Source: Acidobacteriota bacterium
Lineage (GTDB): Bacteria > Acidobacteriota > Terriglobia > Versatilivoradales > Versatilivoraceae
Reading direction: 5' to 3'
Length of the DNA: 64,000 nt
NCBI GenBank assembly: GCA_022826755.1
Contig: JAJDUG010000033.1
Coordinates: 62,001-126,000, forward strand
The notes under the pieces are model-generated. The model searched no databases and was not told the DNA's origin. It saw only the letters and a list, made by a program, of their open reading frames with translations. Position numbers and translations under genes: made by a program. Shown piece after piece: positions 15,228 through 24,917 of the stretch (its first letter is position 1; every line of letters starts with the position of its first letter).

Positions 15228-18200
15228 ATGATCCAGCTTGCCATTCGGCGTCCTGTGACCGTCTGCATGTTTGTGGTGGCGGTGGCCCTTTTCGGTCTGG
15301 TCTCCCTGCAGCGGATGGCCCTCAACCTGCTGCCGGAGATCGCCTATCCCGCCCTCACCATCCTGACCGACTACGAGGACGCGGCTCCCGAAGAGATCGA
15401 AAACCTGATCACCCGCCCCATCGAGGAGGTGGTCGGGGTCGTTGGAGGCCTGACCAGGGTGGAGTCGGTATCGCGCTCGGGTCAATCGGAGGTCGTCCTC
15501 GAGTTCACCTGGCGGACCAACATGGACGTAGCCACCCTGGAAGTCAGGGAAAAGCTGGACCTGTTGCAGTTGCCGCGGGACGTGGAGCGGCCGGTGCTGT
15601 TGCGCTTCGATCCTTCCTACGATCCCGTCATGCGCCTTCAGTTCTGGGGCGAAGCCAGCCTCAGCCGCCTGCGCTACCTGGCCGACGAGGAGTTGAAGAA
15701 GAGCCTGGAGTCCACCGAAGGCGTGGCGGCCATCAAGGTGGTGGGCGGCCTCGAGGAACAGATTCGCATTGAAATCGACGAGAAGCGGCTGGCCGAGCTG
15801 AGGATCCCCATTACCGATGTGACCCAGGTGCTCATCCGGGAGAACCTGAACCAGGCGTCCGGGAGCCTGTACGACCTGGATGCCAACTACATGGTTCGCC
15901 TGCTGAACCAGTTCCGCTCGGTGGACGAGATCGAACGGATCATCCTGCGGGATTCGGAAGGCAGAAGGGTCGTCCTGGGCGAGGTGGCCGAGGTGTGGCG
16001 GGGCTCCAAGGACCGGGAGGTGATCGCCCGCATCGACGGCCGCGAGAGCGTGGAGCTGGCGGTCTACAAGGAGGGCGACGCCAATACGGTGATGGTGGCC
16101 CGGGCCGTGGAGGCCAAGCTGGAGAAGCTGCGCAAGGACGGCGTTCTTTCGGGCAGCCTCCAGGTGCGCACCGTATTCAACCAGGCCCGATTCATTCAGC
16201 AGGCCGTGGACAACGTGCTCTGGTCGGCGGTGCTGGGAGCGGTGTTGGCCACGCTGGTCCTCTACCTGTTCCTGCGCCACCTGAGAAGCACCCTGCTGGT
16301 GGCTTTTTCCATTCCCATTTCCGTCCTGGCCACCTTCGCCCTGATGTACCAGGTGGATGTGTCCCTGAACATCATGTCCCTGGGCGGGATCGCCCTGGGC
16401 GTGGGCATGCTGGTGGACAACTCCATCGTGGTCCTGGAGGCGGTGCATCGCCAGGACCGCTCCCGAACCACCCTGCCGGAAGCCGTCTACCGGGGGACTC
16501 GCGAAGTCGGAACCGCGGTCTCGGCCTCCACGTTGACCACCTTGGCCGTCTTCCTGCCCCTGGTCTTCGTGGAGGGCATCGCGGGGCAGCTCTTCAAGGA
16601 CCAGGCCCTGACCATCATCTTTTCCCTTTCGGCCTCGCTCCTGGTGGCGTTGACCTTCATTCCCATGGTGCTGGCGCTGCAGATCCAGCCGCCTCCTCCG
16701 GTTTCCGGGAAGGCCCTTCCGGATGCCGAGCCAAAGACCCTCGCCTCCGGGTCCGTGGGGGCCGCCGGACGCGTCCTGGCCTTTTCCCGGAGAGCCCTTC
16801 GACGCACCCTGGCCTTTCTGTTTGTGGACCTGCTTACCGTGGTGCTGGTGGACCTCCGCGCCGGCCTGCACTGGCTGGGCCGGGGCCTTCTGCGCCTGCT
16901 GGCTCCGGTCCTGAGTGGCTTCGAGGCGGCCCTGGAGCTGGTGAGGGAGCGTTATCCCGTTTGGCTCGAGTGGGTGCTCGACCACAAGGTAAGGGTACTG
17001 GCGGCGACCGGTCTGCTGGTCGCCGGGGCCATGGCTGCCTCCTTCCGGCTGGGAGCCGAATTGATCCCGCCCCTGACCCAGGGAGAGTTCGCCTTCGAAA
17101 TCCGCTTGCCGGAGGGCACGCCGCTGGCCCGGACGGACCGGCTCCTGAGCGAGGTCGAAAGGCAGGTGGCTGAATTCGAGGGGGTGGAAACGGTCTTCTC
17201 CAGCGCGGGGGGCAGCAACCGGAACCAGTTCGCCAGGCAGCTCGAGGAAGAGCACGTCGGCCAGCTTCACGTGGTCATGGAGGATCGTCGGGACAGGCAG
17301 GCGGAGTTCGAGGTCATCGAGCGCCTCCGCGGCCGGCTGAGCCAATACCCGGAGGTGACCCATGACTTTCGGCGGCCCACCCTGTTCAGCTTCACCACCC
17401 CGATCGAAGTGGAGATATTCGGCTACGACCTGGGCGAGCTGCAGGCGGCCGCCAGCCAGGTGGCAGCCCGCATGGAAGGGATCGCCGGGCTCAAGGACGT
17501 CAAGACCACGACCCGGCTGGGGAATCCGGAGATCCAGGTGCGTTTCGATCGGGAGCGGCTGGCCCGCCTCAACCTGGACGAAAATTCCATTGCCGGCATC
17601 CTGAGAAACAAGATCCGCGGGGACGTGGCTTCCCGCTACCGCGAAGAGGACAAGCAGATCGACATTCTGGTCCGGGCGGCCGAATCGGACCGTGACGCCA
17701 TCCAGGATCTGAGGGAACTGGTCATCAACATGGGAACGAGGGCCTTTTCCGGAACAGGCGGCCAATCCAACTCGGGGGCGGCTTCCGGCGACGGCGCCTC
17801 CGACGGGTCCGGGTCCGGCGCCGAGGGGGTAGCCGCCCAAGACGCCGAGTCGGACTCCCAGGCCGCCGCCACCGTTCCCATTCGCTTGAGCTCGGTGGCG
17901 GACATCGACATCGGCAGGGGGCCCGGGGAAGTCAGGCGTATCGGTTCCCAGCGGGCGGCAGTGGTATCGGCCAACCTGAGCGGCTTGGATCTCAGCCGGG
18001 CCTCCCGGTCGATCGAGGCCGAGCTGCAGGACCTTGGCGGGCGGCTTCCGGCAACGGTGAGCCTGTCTTTGGCCGGGCAGAACCGGGAGCTGGAGACCTC
18101 CTATCGGAGCTTGCTCATGGCCCTGGCCCTGGCCGTCTTTCTGGTCTACCTGGTGATGGCCTCCCAGTTCGAATCCTTCATTCATCCTCTCATCATCATG

Positions 18201-18650
18201 TTCACGGTTCCTCTGGGCCTGGTCGGGGTGGTCCTGGCCCTGGTCGTGACGGGCACCGCGCTCAGCGTGGTGGTGCTGCTGGGCTTGATCATCCTGTCGG
18301 GAATCATGGTCAACAACGCCATACTCCTGGTGGACTACGCCAACAAGCTCCGCCGGGCCGGACGGGACAGGCGGGGCGCCCTGCTGCAGGCGGGCCAGGT
18401 CCGGCTCCGGCCCATCCTGATGACCACCCTCACCACCGTCCTGGGGCTGATCCCCATGGCTCTCGGCTGGGGAGAGGGAGCGGAAATTCGGGCCCCCATG
18501 GCCATCGCGGTGATGGGGGGACTGCTGTTCTCGGCGCTGCTGACGCTGTTCTTCATTCCGGCGGTCTACGAGCTGGTCGATCGAAGGAGCCTGCGCGGTG
18601 GCGCTGCTGCCGCCCTCGGCAACGGAACGGTCGTGACTGAAACGGAGTGA
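15228..18650 (+). CDS. RND efflux permease, HAE1/CusA-like (first of two)
   Basis: 1140 residues with RND architecture: TM1 at about 10-28, a large periplasmic loop, TM2-TM6 (about 325-480), TM7, a second periplasmic loop, and TM8-TM12 (about 960-1110). The TM4 motif GMLVDNSIVVLEA carries the proton-relay aspartate. Two unusual inserts are present. One is a roughly 100-residue cytoplasmic loop between TM6 and TM7 with extra hydrophobic helices (AFLFVDLLTVVLVDL). The other is a Gly/Ser/Asp/Ala-rich stretch at about residues 838-882 in the second periplasmic loop. It exports drugs, lipophiles or metals using proton motive force; the substrate is unknown. The second permease starts 46 bp downstream, probably in the same transcript. 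Confidence 0.92.
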   Translation: MIQLAIRRPVTVCMFVVAVALFGLVSLQRMALNLLPEIAYPALTILTDYEDAAPEEIENLITRPIEEVVGVVGGLTRVESVSRSGQSEVVLEFTWRTNMDVATLEVREKLDLLQLPRDVERPVLLRFDPSYDPVMRLQFWGEASLSRLRYLADEELKKSLESTEGVAAIKVVGGLEEQIRIEIDEKRLAELRIPITDVTQVLIRENLNQASGSLYDLDANYMVRLLNQFRSVDEIERIILRDSEGRRVVLGEVAEVWRGSKDREVIARIDGRESVELAVYKEGDANTVMVARAVEAKLEKLRKDGVLSGSLQVRTVFNQARFIQQAVDNVLWSAVLGAVLATLVLYLFLRHLRSTLLVAFSIPISVLATFALMYQVDVSLNIMSLGGIALGVGMLVDNSIVVLEAVHRQDRSRTTLPEAVYRGTREVGTAVSASTLTTLAVFLPLVFVEGIAGQLFKDQALTIIFSLSASLLVALTFIPMVLALQIQPPPPVSGKALPDAEPKTLASGSVGAAGRVLAFSRRALRRTLAFLFVDLLTVVLVDLRAGLHWLGRGLLRLLAPVLSGFEAALELVRERYPVWLEWVLDHKVRVLAATGLLVAGAMAASFRLGAELIPPLTQGEFAFEIRLPEGTPLARTDRLLSEVERQVAEFEGVETVFSSAGGSNRNQFARQLEEEHVGQLHVVMEDRRDRQAEFEVIERLRGRLSQYPEVTHDFRRPTLFSFTTPIEVEIFGYDLGELQAAASQVAARMEGIAGLKDVKTTTRLGNPEIQVRFDRERLARLNLDENSIAGILRNKIRGDVASRYREEDKQIDILVRAAESDRDAIQDLRELVINMGTRAFSGTGGQSNSGAASGDGASDGSGSGAEGVAAQDAESDSQAAATVPIRLSSVADIDIGRGPGEVRRIGSQRAAVVSANLSGLDLSRASRSIEAELQDLGGRLPATVSLSLAGQNRELETSYRSLLMALALAVFLVYLVMASQFESFIHPLIIMFTVPLGLVGVVLALVVTGTALSVVVLLGLIILSGIMVNNAILLVDYANKLRRAGRDRRGALLQAGQVRLRPILMTTLTTVLGLIPMALGWGEGAEIRAPMAIAVMGGLLFSALLTLFFIPAVYELVDRRSLRGGAAAALGNGTVVTETE

Positions 18651-18696
18651 GAACACCGGGAGCCATTGCGTCCAAGCTGGATTGAGGAGATAGAGA

Positions 18697-21600
18697 GTGG
18701 CCGAAAAAGTGCCTGAAGGTTTGAACCGCTCTTCCGGTGGCCCCTCCGGGTCCGGAATGAGGCTTGCCGACTTTTCCATTCGCTACCCGGTGACCATCTT
18801 CATGCTCTGCCTCTGCCTGCTGGTTCTGGGGGGCATCTCCCTCACCCGGATCCCGCTGGTGCTGACCCCCGACATCGACTTTCCGGGCGTCTTCGTGCAT
18901 GTCCCCTACGCCAATGCCACTCCGGGCCAGGTGCAGGAGTCCATTACCCGTCCCCTGGAGGAGGTGCTGGCAACCATTCCCGACGTTCAACGGATGGTGT
19001 CCCGGTCTTCCGCCAACCAGGCCATGATCCAGATGTTTTTCGGTTGGGACAGCAACGTGGACTGGCTGCGGTCGGAGGTCCGGGACAAGGTGGAACAGGC
19101 GCGGTCCGAGCTTCCGGACGACGTGGAACGGGTCCTGGTAAACAATTTCAGCACCACCGACTTTCCCATCATCCGGGGCCAGATCTCCTCCGGGCGCGAC
19201 CTTCGCGGCTCCTTCGATTTCCTGGATGCCAGGATCCGAACGCCGCTGGAGCGCCTCCCGGGAGTGGCCGAAGCCGAAATCAGCGGAGCGGGACGCCAGG
19301 AGGTCAACATCTACCTCCGGCTGGATGACATCAAGCGCTATCGGGTCGACGTGGCGCAGATGTTCCAGCGCATGGACGGCGCCAATATCAACCTTTCCCT
19401 GGGCCGAATGCAGGACGGCGGCACCCGCTACGGGGCCATGGCCCGGGGTTCCCTGACCTCGCTGCAACAGATTGCCGACTTCCCGGTCAATCAACGGGGG
19501 CTGCGGCTGCAAGAGGTGGCCGACATCTATTACGGCAGTCGTCCCGTAAACTCCGGCAAGCACCTGAACGGGGAATCGGCCGTCGAGCTGCAGATCCGCA
19601 AGACCTCGGAGGCCAACACGGTGGAAACGGTCAACGGGGTCATGGCCGTACTGGATCAACTGCATCGGGATTCGGCCTTGGAAGGCATCGAGGTCCAGGT
19701 CTGGCACAATGCCGGCAGGGAGATTGTCCGGGCGCTTACCGGGCTGCTGAACGCGGGCACGCTGGGAGCCCTGTTGGCCATGGGAGTCCTCTACCTGTTT
19801 CTGAGGCGGCTGGGAGCGACGCTGACCATCGGCTTCGCCATTCCCTTTTCCATCGTGGCCACCATCGGATTCCTCTATCTCTTCGGCAGGACTCTCAATG
19901 TTCTTTCCATGATGGGACTGATGTTGGCCGCGGGGATGCTGGTGGACAACGCCGTGGTGGTGCTGGAGTCCATCTATCAGTGGCTGGAGAAGGGCTACGA
20001 TCGGGTGACGGCCGCCAGTCGCGGGACCCAGGCGGTGGCCATGGCGGTGCTGGCGGCCACCCTGACCTCCATCATCATCTTTGTGCCCCTGGTGTTCGGC
20101 ACCACCAGCGCCTACTCGATCTGGTTGGCTGATGTGGGGGCCGCCATCATGATCGCCCTGCTGTGTTCCCTGATTATTTCGCTGACCCTCATTCCGCTGG
20201 GGGCTGCCAGGTTGTTCAAGGGCAGATCTTCCCGGAGTACCGGTCAAGCCTCCCGGGCCGCTCCCGCCATTGGGGTCGGCGAACCATCCCCCCGGGGCGA
20301 GGATGGCCCGCCGCCGGGTTCCGGAAAGACCCGGCCGGGGTGGGGCGAGCTGGCGGTGGAACGCTACCTGCGCCTGATGAGCTGGCCCCTTCGGCATCGC
20401 TTTCTGGTGGGTCTGTGCATCGTGCCGCTGGCGGTTGGCGGTTCGACGATGGCTCTCATTCATTGGGTCCCCGACAGCTCGCCCGAGGCGCGGGACCTGC
20501 AGAACCTGGATATTCGCTACGACTTCACCGAGAACTACCACTACGCCAAGATCGAGAGAGACTTCCTGGGGCCCGTGGAAGACTTCCTGATGGATCACCG
20601 GGAACCCTTCAAGATCAGGAACATCTCCAGCAGCTTCAGCAACAACAGCGCTTCCACCCAGGTCTATTTCGACAACGAGAAGTTGACCCTGGAGGAGTTG
20701 ATCGACATCCGCGGGGAGATCCGGGAGCGGCTGCCGGTCATTCCGGGCGCGGAGATCGAGCTGGGGCGGCAGGCGGGGGCCGAGTCTCAGACCTTTATCA
20801 GTGTCAACCTGTACGGAGACGACAACGTCCGGCTGCAGGAGTTGGCCCGGGAGGCCAGGCGCCGGCTGATGGACCGGGGGGACTTCAACGAAATCCGGGC
20901 CGGGAACGAACGCGCCCGCGAGGAAGTCCAGATTGTTCTGAAACGGGACCTGGCCCAACGCTACGGGGTCTCTCCCCAGTCAGTGGCGCGACTGCTGGGC
21001 ATCGTCATCCGCGGACGGGAGATCCGGGGCTACCGCACGCCCGAGGGAGAAGTGGAGATCTGGCTGTGGCTGCAGCCCGGAGACCGGGAAGACCTGGAAG
21101 ACCTGAAGTCGGTGGTGGTGGGGAACGGACCGGGAGGGCAGGAGATCGTGCTCTCCCAGGTGGCCGAATTCCGTCGCATCGACACGCCCTCCGTCATTCG
21201 CCGGGAGGACCGCCGGACCTATACCGAGATCGGCGTGAGCTATTCCGGCGGCAAGAAGGAGGAGGGGAAGAAACTGATGAGCGAGGTGATGGACAGCCTG
21301 GACTACCCCGCCGGCTACGGATGGACCTACGGATTCTGGACGCAGCGGCAGGAGCAGGACAACATCGACTTCATGCTCAATCTGCTGCTGGCCTTCCTGA
21401 TGGTCTATTTCGTGATGGCTTCGCTGTTCGAGTCCCTGGCCCACCCCTTCGCCATCATGTTCTCGCTTCCTTTTGCCCTGGTGGGGGTCACCTGGTTTCT
21501 CTTCCTGACCGGAACTCCCTTCAACATCATGTCCCAGATCGGCCTCATGGTGCTGTTGGGGATCGTGGTGAACAACGGCATCGTGCTCATCGCCCACATC

Positions 21601-21900
21601 AACAACCTCAGGCGCCAGGGGCTGCCGCGCTCCGAGGCGATCCGGACCGGGTGTCGAGAGCGGTTCCGCCCCATTCTGATGACGGCCGCCACCACCGTGG
21701 TGGGACTCATTCCCCTGGCGCTGGGCACCACCGGAATGTTCGAGCTTCGCTACTTCCCGCTGGCCCGCACCGTCATGGGAGGCCTGATCTCCTCGACCCT
21801 CCTCACCCTGGTGGTCCTGCCCGCCTACTACACCCTCTTCGACGACCTGGCCGTATGGCTCAAGCGCATCTGGTGGCAGAGCACTCCGTCCCGTTCGTGA
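18697..21900 (+). CDS. RND efflux permease (second of two, GTG start)
   Basis: 1067 residues starting at GTG 18697 behind GAGGAG with an eight-base spacer. It shows standard RND layout with TM1 at about 29-47, TM2-6 around 345-500, TM7 near 565 and TM8-12 at about 895-1055. The TM4 motif GMLVDNAVVVLES contains the conserved aspartate. A proline/glycine/arginine-rich linker (about 510-545) joins the two halves. It differs clearly from the first permease, so the pair may form a heteromeric pump as in MdtBC, or two pumps sharing one adaptor; both are inference. It is convergent with the symporter gene, whose stop is 13 bp away. Confidence 0.92.
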   Translation: MAEKVPEGLNRSSGGPSGSGMRLADFSIRYPVTIFMLCLCLLVLGGISLTRIPLVLTPDIDFPGVFVHVPYANATPGQVQESITRPLEEVLATIPDVQRMVSRSSANQAMIQMFFGWDSNVDWLRSEVRDKVEQARSELPDDVERVLVNNFSTTDFPIIRGQISSGRDLRGSFDFLDARIRTPLERLPGVAEAEISGAGRQEVNIYLRLDDIKRYRVDVAQMFQRMDGANINLSLGRMQDGGTRYGAMARGSLTSLQQIADFPVNQRGLRLQEVADIYYGSRPVNSGKHLNGESAVELQIRKTSEANTVETVNGVMAVLDQLHRDSALEGIEVQVWHNAGREIVRALTGLLNAGTLGALLAMGVLYLFLRRLGATLTIGFAIPFSIVATIGFLYLFGRTLNVLSMMGLMLAAGMLVDNAVVVLESIYQWLEKGYDRVTAASRGTQAVAMAVLAATLTSIIIFVPLVFGTTSAYSIWLADVGAAIMIALLCSLIISLTLIPLGAARLFKGRSSRSTGQASRAAPAIGVGEPSPRGEDGPPPGSGKTRPGWGELAVERYLRLMSWPLRHRFLVGLCIVPLAVGGSTMALIHWVPDSSPEARDLQNLDIRYDFTENYHYAKIERDFLGPVEDFLMDHREPFKIRNISSSFSNNSASTQVYFDNEKLTLEELIDIRGEIRERLPVIPGAEIELGRQAGAESQTFISVNLYGDDNVRLQELAREARRRLMDRGDFNEIRAGNERAREEVQIVLKRDLAQRYGVSPQSVARLLGIVIRGREIRGYRTPEGEVEIWLWLQPGDREDLEDLKSVVVGNGPGGQEIVLSQVAEFRRIDTPSVIRREDRRTYTEIGVSYSGGKKEEGKKLMSEVMDSLDYPAGYGWTYGFWTQRQEQDNIDFMLNLLLAFLMVYFVMASLFESLAHPFAIMFSLPFALVGVTWFLFLTGTPFNIMSQIGLMVLLGIVVNNGIVLIAHINNLRRQGLPRSEAIRTGCRERFRPILMTAATTVVGLIPLALGTTGMFELRYFPLARTVMGGLISSTLLTLVVLPAYYTLFDDLAVWLKRIWWQSTPSRS

Positions 21901-21913
21901 GCAGGGAGGCAGA

Positions 21914-23671
21914 TCACCAGAAGACCACAAACGTCAGAACGCATCCCACCGCCAGGGCCAGCAGGCTGAGCAGGGCCGGCAGCCGTTGGTCTCGATGAGC
22001 GCGCCGGGCGACCCCGTCCTGAATCTGCCTGATCTTGAGCTGGCTGGAGCGCAGCCAGGCGCTTTTCTCCTGGCGGCCGGTCAGGTCGAAGGCGCTGCCG
22101 CTGTCCCATCCGGCGATCAGGGAGACCACTACCATGGTTCCGGCCGTCACCAGCATGCTGAAGGGGTAGGCGGCGTAGGTGTTCATCATGGCCGGCGGCA
22201 ACAGGACCCAACCCGCCTGTTCGGCCGCCAGAGGGGCAGCCAGGCGCAGCATGCCGTAGCAGGCGCCCGCCAGCAGGCCGATCAGTCCGCTCCAGCGGTG
22301 GACCCGGGTGAAGGTCCCCATGAGGTAGATGGTCAGCAGGGGAATGACGAAGGCGCTGGTCAAGTCGAGATAGTAGAGGACCATGCCGCCTCTCAGCAGG
22401 CCGGGGACGTAGAGAAAGGAGACACCGATCACCGCCGGGGTCAGCCACTGGCTGATCCGCAGGTAGTGACGGTCGTCCCGCCCCGGAACCAGCAGGCGGG
22501 CATAGACGTCGCGGGTGAGCAGGGCCGAGAGCGCCGAGCCGATGGAGTCGTAGGTCGAGAGGGAGGCCGCCAGGATGCCGGCCACCACGATGCCTTTCAG
22601 CCCCACCGTCTCGACCTGGCTGACCAGCAGGGGATAGATGGCGTCCTGGCGTCCGTCGGGCAGGGCGCTCTGCACCGGGTAGAGGGCCCGTCCCATCACG
22701 CCCATGGACAGGTTGAAGAAGGTCATCACCATGGTTACGGAACTGGCCGCGAACACCGACATCTTCAGGTCCCATTCGCTGCGGGCGGCAAACATCCTCA
22801 TCACCTGGGTATGGTTGACGATGGCATAGGCCATCCCCATGATCACCAGGGCCAGGGTCACCAGCCAGCCGGGGCTGTGGTGCCGGATGGTCTCCGAGGC
22901 CGCGTCGTAGTCTCCGCCCAGGAAGAGCTTCCTCTGAATGTCCTCGGAAGACTGGCCGGCAACCGTCTCGGTCCGGATGTCTTCGTGGCCCATGTGCAGC
23001 AGCCGGGCCGCCACGGCCGGATCGTGGTCGTTGAGGCGCTGCTCCAGACCCTCCCAGCCTCCCACCTGTCCCCAGACCAGGAGCCAGATGATGAGGCCGG
23101 CAGCGGTCATGACCAGGAATTGCAGGCTGTCGGTCATAGCCACCGACCGCAGTCCCCCGAAGGCCGTGTAGATGGCGGCCAGGGCGGCGATCAGACCCAC
23201 CACCGTCCAGGCAGCCGCATCCGACAGGCCGCACACGATCGAAAGGGTCAGGAAGAGGGTGGTGGCGATGATTCCCAGCACCAGCGTCCGGTACTGCACC
23301 TGGACGAAGGCGCAGATGACCCGAACCGGGGTGCCGTAACGGGCTTCCAGGTACTCGGCGTTGGTGTAGAGGCCTGCCCGATACATGGGCAGGCAGATGA
23401 AGAAGGCTGCCAGGGTCCAGCCCAGCACCGATCCCACCCAGTTGGTGGCGAAGTAGCTGAATCCCAGCAGGTAGGTGCCGCCGGCGTCGGCCACCAGGTC
23501 GCTGGAGTCGATGGCGGTGGCATACATCGAAAAACCCACCAGCCACCAGGGCAGGCTGCGTCCCGCCAGGAACCAGTCGGCGCTGGAGCGCACCCCCCGG
23601 CTCAGGGTGAACCCGTAGAGGATGATGACTCCGTTGAGCGCAATCGCCAGCGTCCAGTCCCAGGGGCTCAT
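21914..23671 (-). CDS. Sodium:solute symporter family protein
   Basis: 585 residues from ATG 23669-23671, preceded by AAAGG with a nine-base spacer. It has about 13-14 predicted transmembrane helices and the SSS-family start: TM1, then RSSADWFLAGRSLPWW and the sodium-site region around DSSDLVADAGGTY. The later AASLSTYDSIGSALSALLTRD is the family signature in TM8. It would import a sugar, organic acid or similar solute with Na+. A cytoplasmic insertion near residues 235-290 is longer than in PutP-type members. The open frame reaches 23785, but the extra N-terminus is Arg/Pro-rich and unlike the family. The upstream gene is divergent. Confidence 0.9.
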   Translation of the reverse strand: MSPWDWTLAIALNGVIILYGFTLSRGVRSSADWFLAGRSLPWWLVGFSMYATAIDSSDLVADAGGTYLLGFSYFATNWVGSVLGWTLAAFFICLPMYRAGLYTNAEYLEARYGTPVRVICAFVQVQYRTLVLGIIATTLFLTLSIVCGLSDAAAWTVVGLIAALAAIYTAFGGLRSVAMTDSLQFLVMTAAGLIIWLLVWGQVGGWEGLEQRLNDHDPAVAARLLHMGHEDIRTETVAGQSSEDIQRKLFLGGDYDAASETIRHHSPGWLVTLALVIMGMAYAIVNHTQVMRMFAARSEWDLKMSVFAASSVTMVMTFFNLSMGVMGRALYPVQSALPDGRQDAIYPLLVSQVETVGLKGIVVAGILAASLSTYDSIGSALSALLTRDVYARLLVPGRDDRHYLRISQWLTPAVIGVSFLYVPGLLRGGMVLYYLDLTSAFVIPLLTIYLMGTFTRVHRWSGLIGLLAGACYGMLRLAAPLAAEQAGWVLLPPAMMNTYAAYPFSMLVTAGTMVVVSLIAGWDSGSAFDLTGRQEKSAWLRSSQLKIRQIQDGVARRAHRDQRLPALLSLLALAVGCVLTFVVFW

Positions 23672-23942
23672 GATCGCGACCTTTCGGGTGGGAATGCCCG
23701 GGGCGGCCGGTTCCCGGTTTCCGGGTGAACCGGCAGACATCCCCAAGCGTCCGACCATTCTGCAAGAGAACGGCCGCCAACTCAAGCGCGCAACCGGCCG
23801 GGGTTGGGCGGGAGCGCTTGGGCGGAAGGCCGCATCCCCCTATGGTATGCTGTGGCCCTTTTGAGCTGCCGCGCGGGCCGGCGTTTACCTCTCCCCAGAG
23901 TTTGCCCGCCGGCCCGCTCCCCTTGAGTTGAGGAGACAATCG

Positions 23943-24875
23943 ATGAGACTGGCGACATTGAGTAAGGGCAGTGACAGTTGTGTGGCGGCGATCAACCAGG
24001 ATGGGAACAAGCTGATCGATCTGCAGCAGGCAGCCAAGGAGGCGGGATTTCCCACCGAGCTGTTCGACGACATGATCGCTTTATTGGAGAGCGGGGCCGA
24101 GGGAAGGTCGCTGGCCGGCAGGCTGATCGATCACGGGCTGGCCGAGGGGCGGGGAAGGGATTTCCGGATGGAGGAGCTGCTGGCCCCGGTGCCCTGTCCG
24201 CGAAAACTCTTCTGCCTGGCCGGCAACTACCTGGAGCACATCGAGGAGGGAGGGGGAGTGGCGGCTCCCCAGGACAAGGAGACCCCCCGGATCTTCATAA
24301 AGCCCCCTTCCAGCACCGTGGTGGGGCCGGGCGCGGACATCCGCATTTCGCCGGTGTGCCGGGCCATTGACTGGGAAGGGGAGCTGGCCGTGGTCATGGG
24401 GCGGCGGGTCAAGGCCGTCAAGGCTGACCGGGCCCTCGACACCGTGGCCGGCTACACCATCGTGAACGACGTCTCGGAACGGGAACTGAAGATCTGGGAC
24501 CGGTCCGAAAACCGTTCCGAGGACTCGTTCTTCGACTGGCTCAACGGCAAGTGGTACGACACCTTTGCCCCCATGGGGCCCTGGCTCGTCACCACCGACG
24601 ACATCCCCGACCCCCAGGCGCTGCAGCTCAGCACCTACGTCAACCAGGAACGCAAGCAGCACTGCAGCACCGCCCAGATGATCTTCCCGGTAGCCATGAT
24701 CATCGAGTACCTGTCCACCATGGTGACCCTGGAGCCCGGGGATGTCATCAGCACCGGCACGGTCGCCGGCGTGGGAGCCGTCAGCGGGCAGTACCTGAAG
24801 GCCGGAGATCGGGTCAGGGTGGCCATCAGCGGAATCGGGCAACTCGACAACCAGGTGGTGGACAGCCCCGATTAG
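23943..24875 (+). CDS. Fumarylacetoacetate hydrolase family protein
   Basis: 310 residues from the ATG at 23943, which follows a strong ribosome binding site (GAGGAGACAATCG). The FAH fold is marked by AGNYLEHIEE, DWEGELAVVMGRR with the two metal-binding glutamate positions, and VNDVSERELK with the aspartate. The GDVISTGTVAGVG segment follows near the C-terminus. Members cleave C-C bonds in acylpyruvates or dehydrate sugar acids with Mg2+ or Mn2+. The family is clear; the reaction is not. It is followed after 42 bp by an amidase on the same strand, suggesting a two-gene operon of a degradation pathway. Confidence 0.9.
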   Translation: MRLATLSKGSDSCVAAINQDGNKLIDLQQAAKEAGFPTELFDDMIALLESGAEGRSLAGRLIDHGLAEGRGRDFRMEELLAPVPCPRKLFCLAGNYLEHIEEGGGVAAPQDKETPRIFIKPPSSTVVGPGADIRISPVCRAIDWEGELAVVMGRRVKAVKADRALDTVAGYTIVNDVSERELKIWDRSENRSEDSFFDWLNGKWYDTFAPMGPWLVTTDDIPDPQALQLSTYVNQERKQHCSTAQMIFPVAMIIEYLSTMVTLEPGDVISTGTVAGVGAVSGQYLKAGDRVRVAISGIGQLDNQVVDSPD

Positions 24876-24917
24876 ACCGGCCCCGTGGGCGGATCGGATT
24901 GGTGCAGGAGAAAAGAC

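Noticed and set aside
15213-18779. 1188-codon frame antisense to the first RND permease
   Set aside because: The translation is low-complexity His/Gln/Gly-rich, typical of antisense of hydrophobic membrane protein genes; no ribosome binding site or family.
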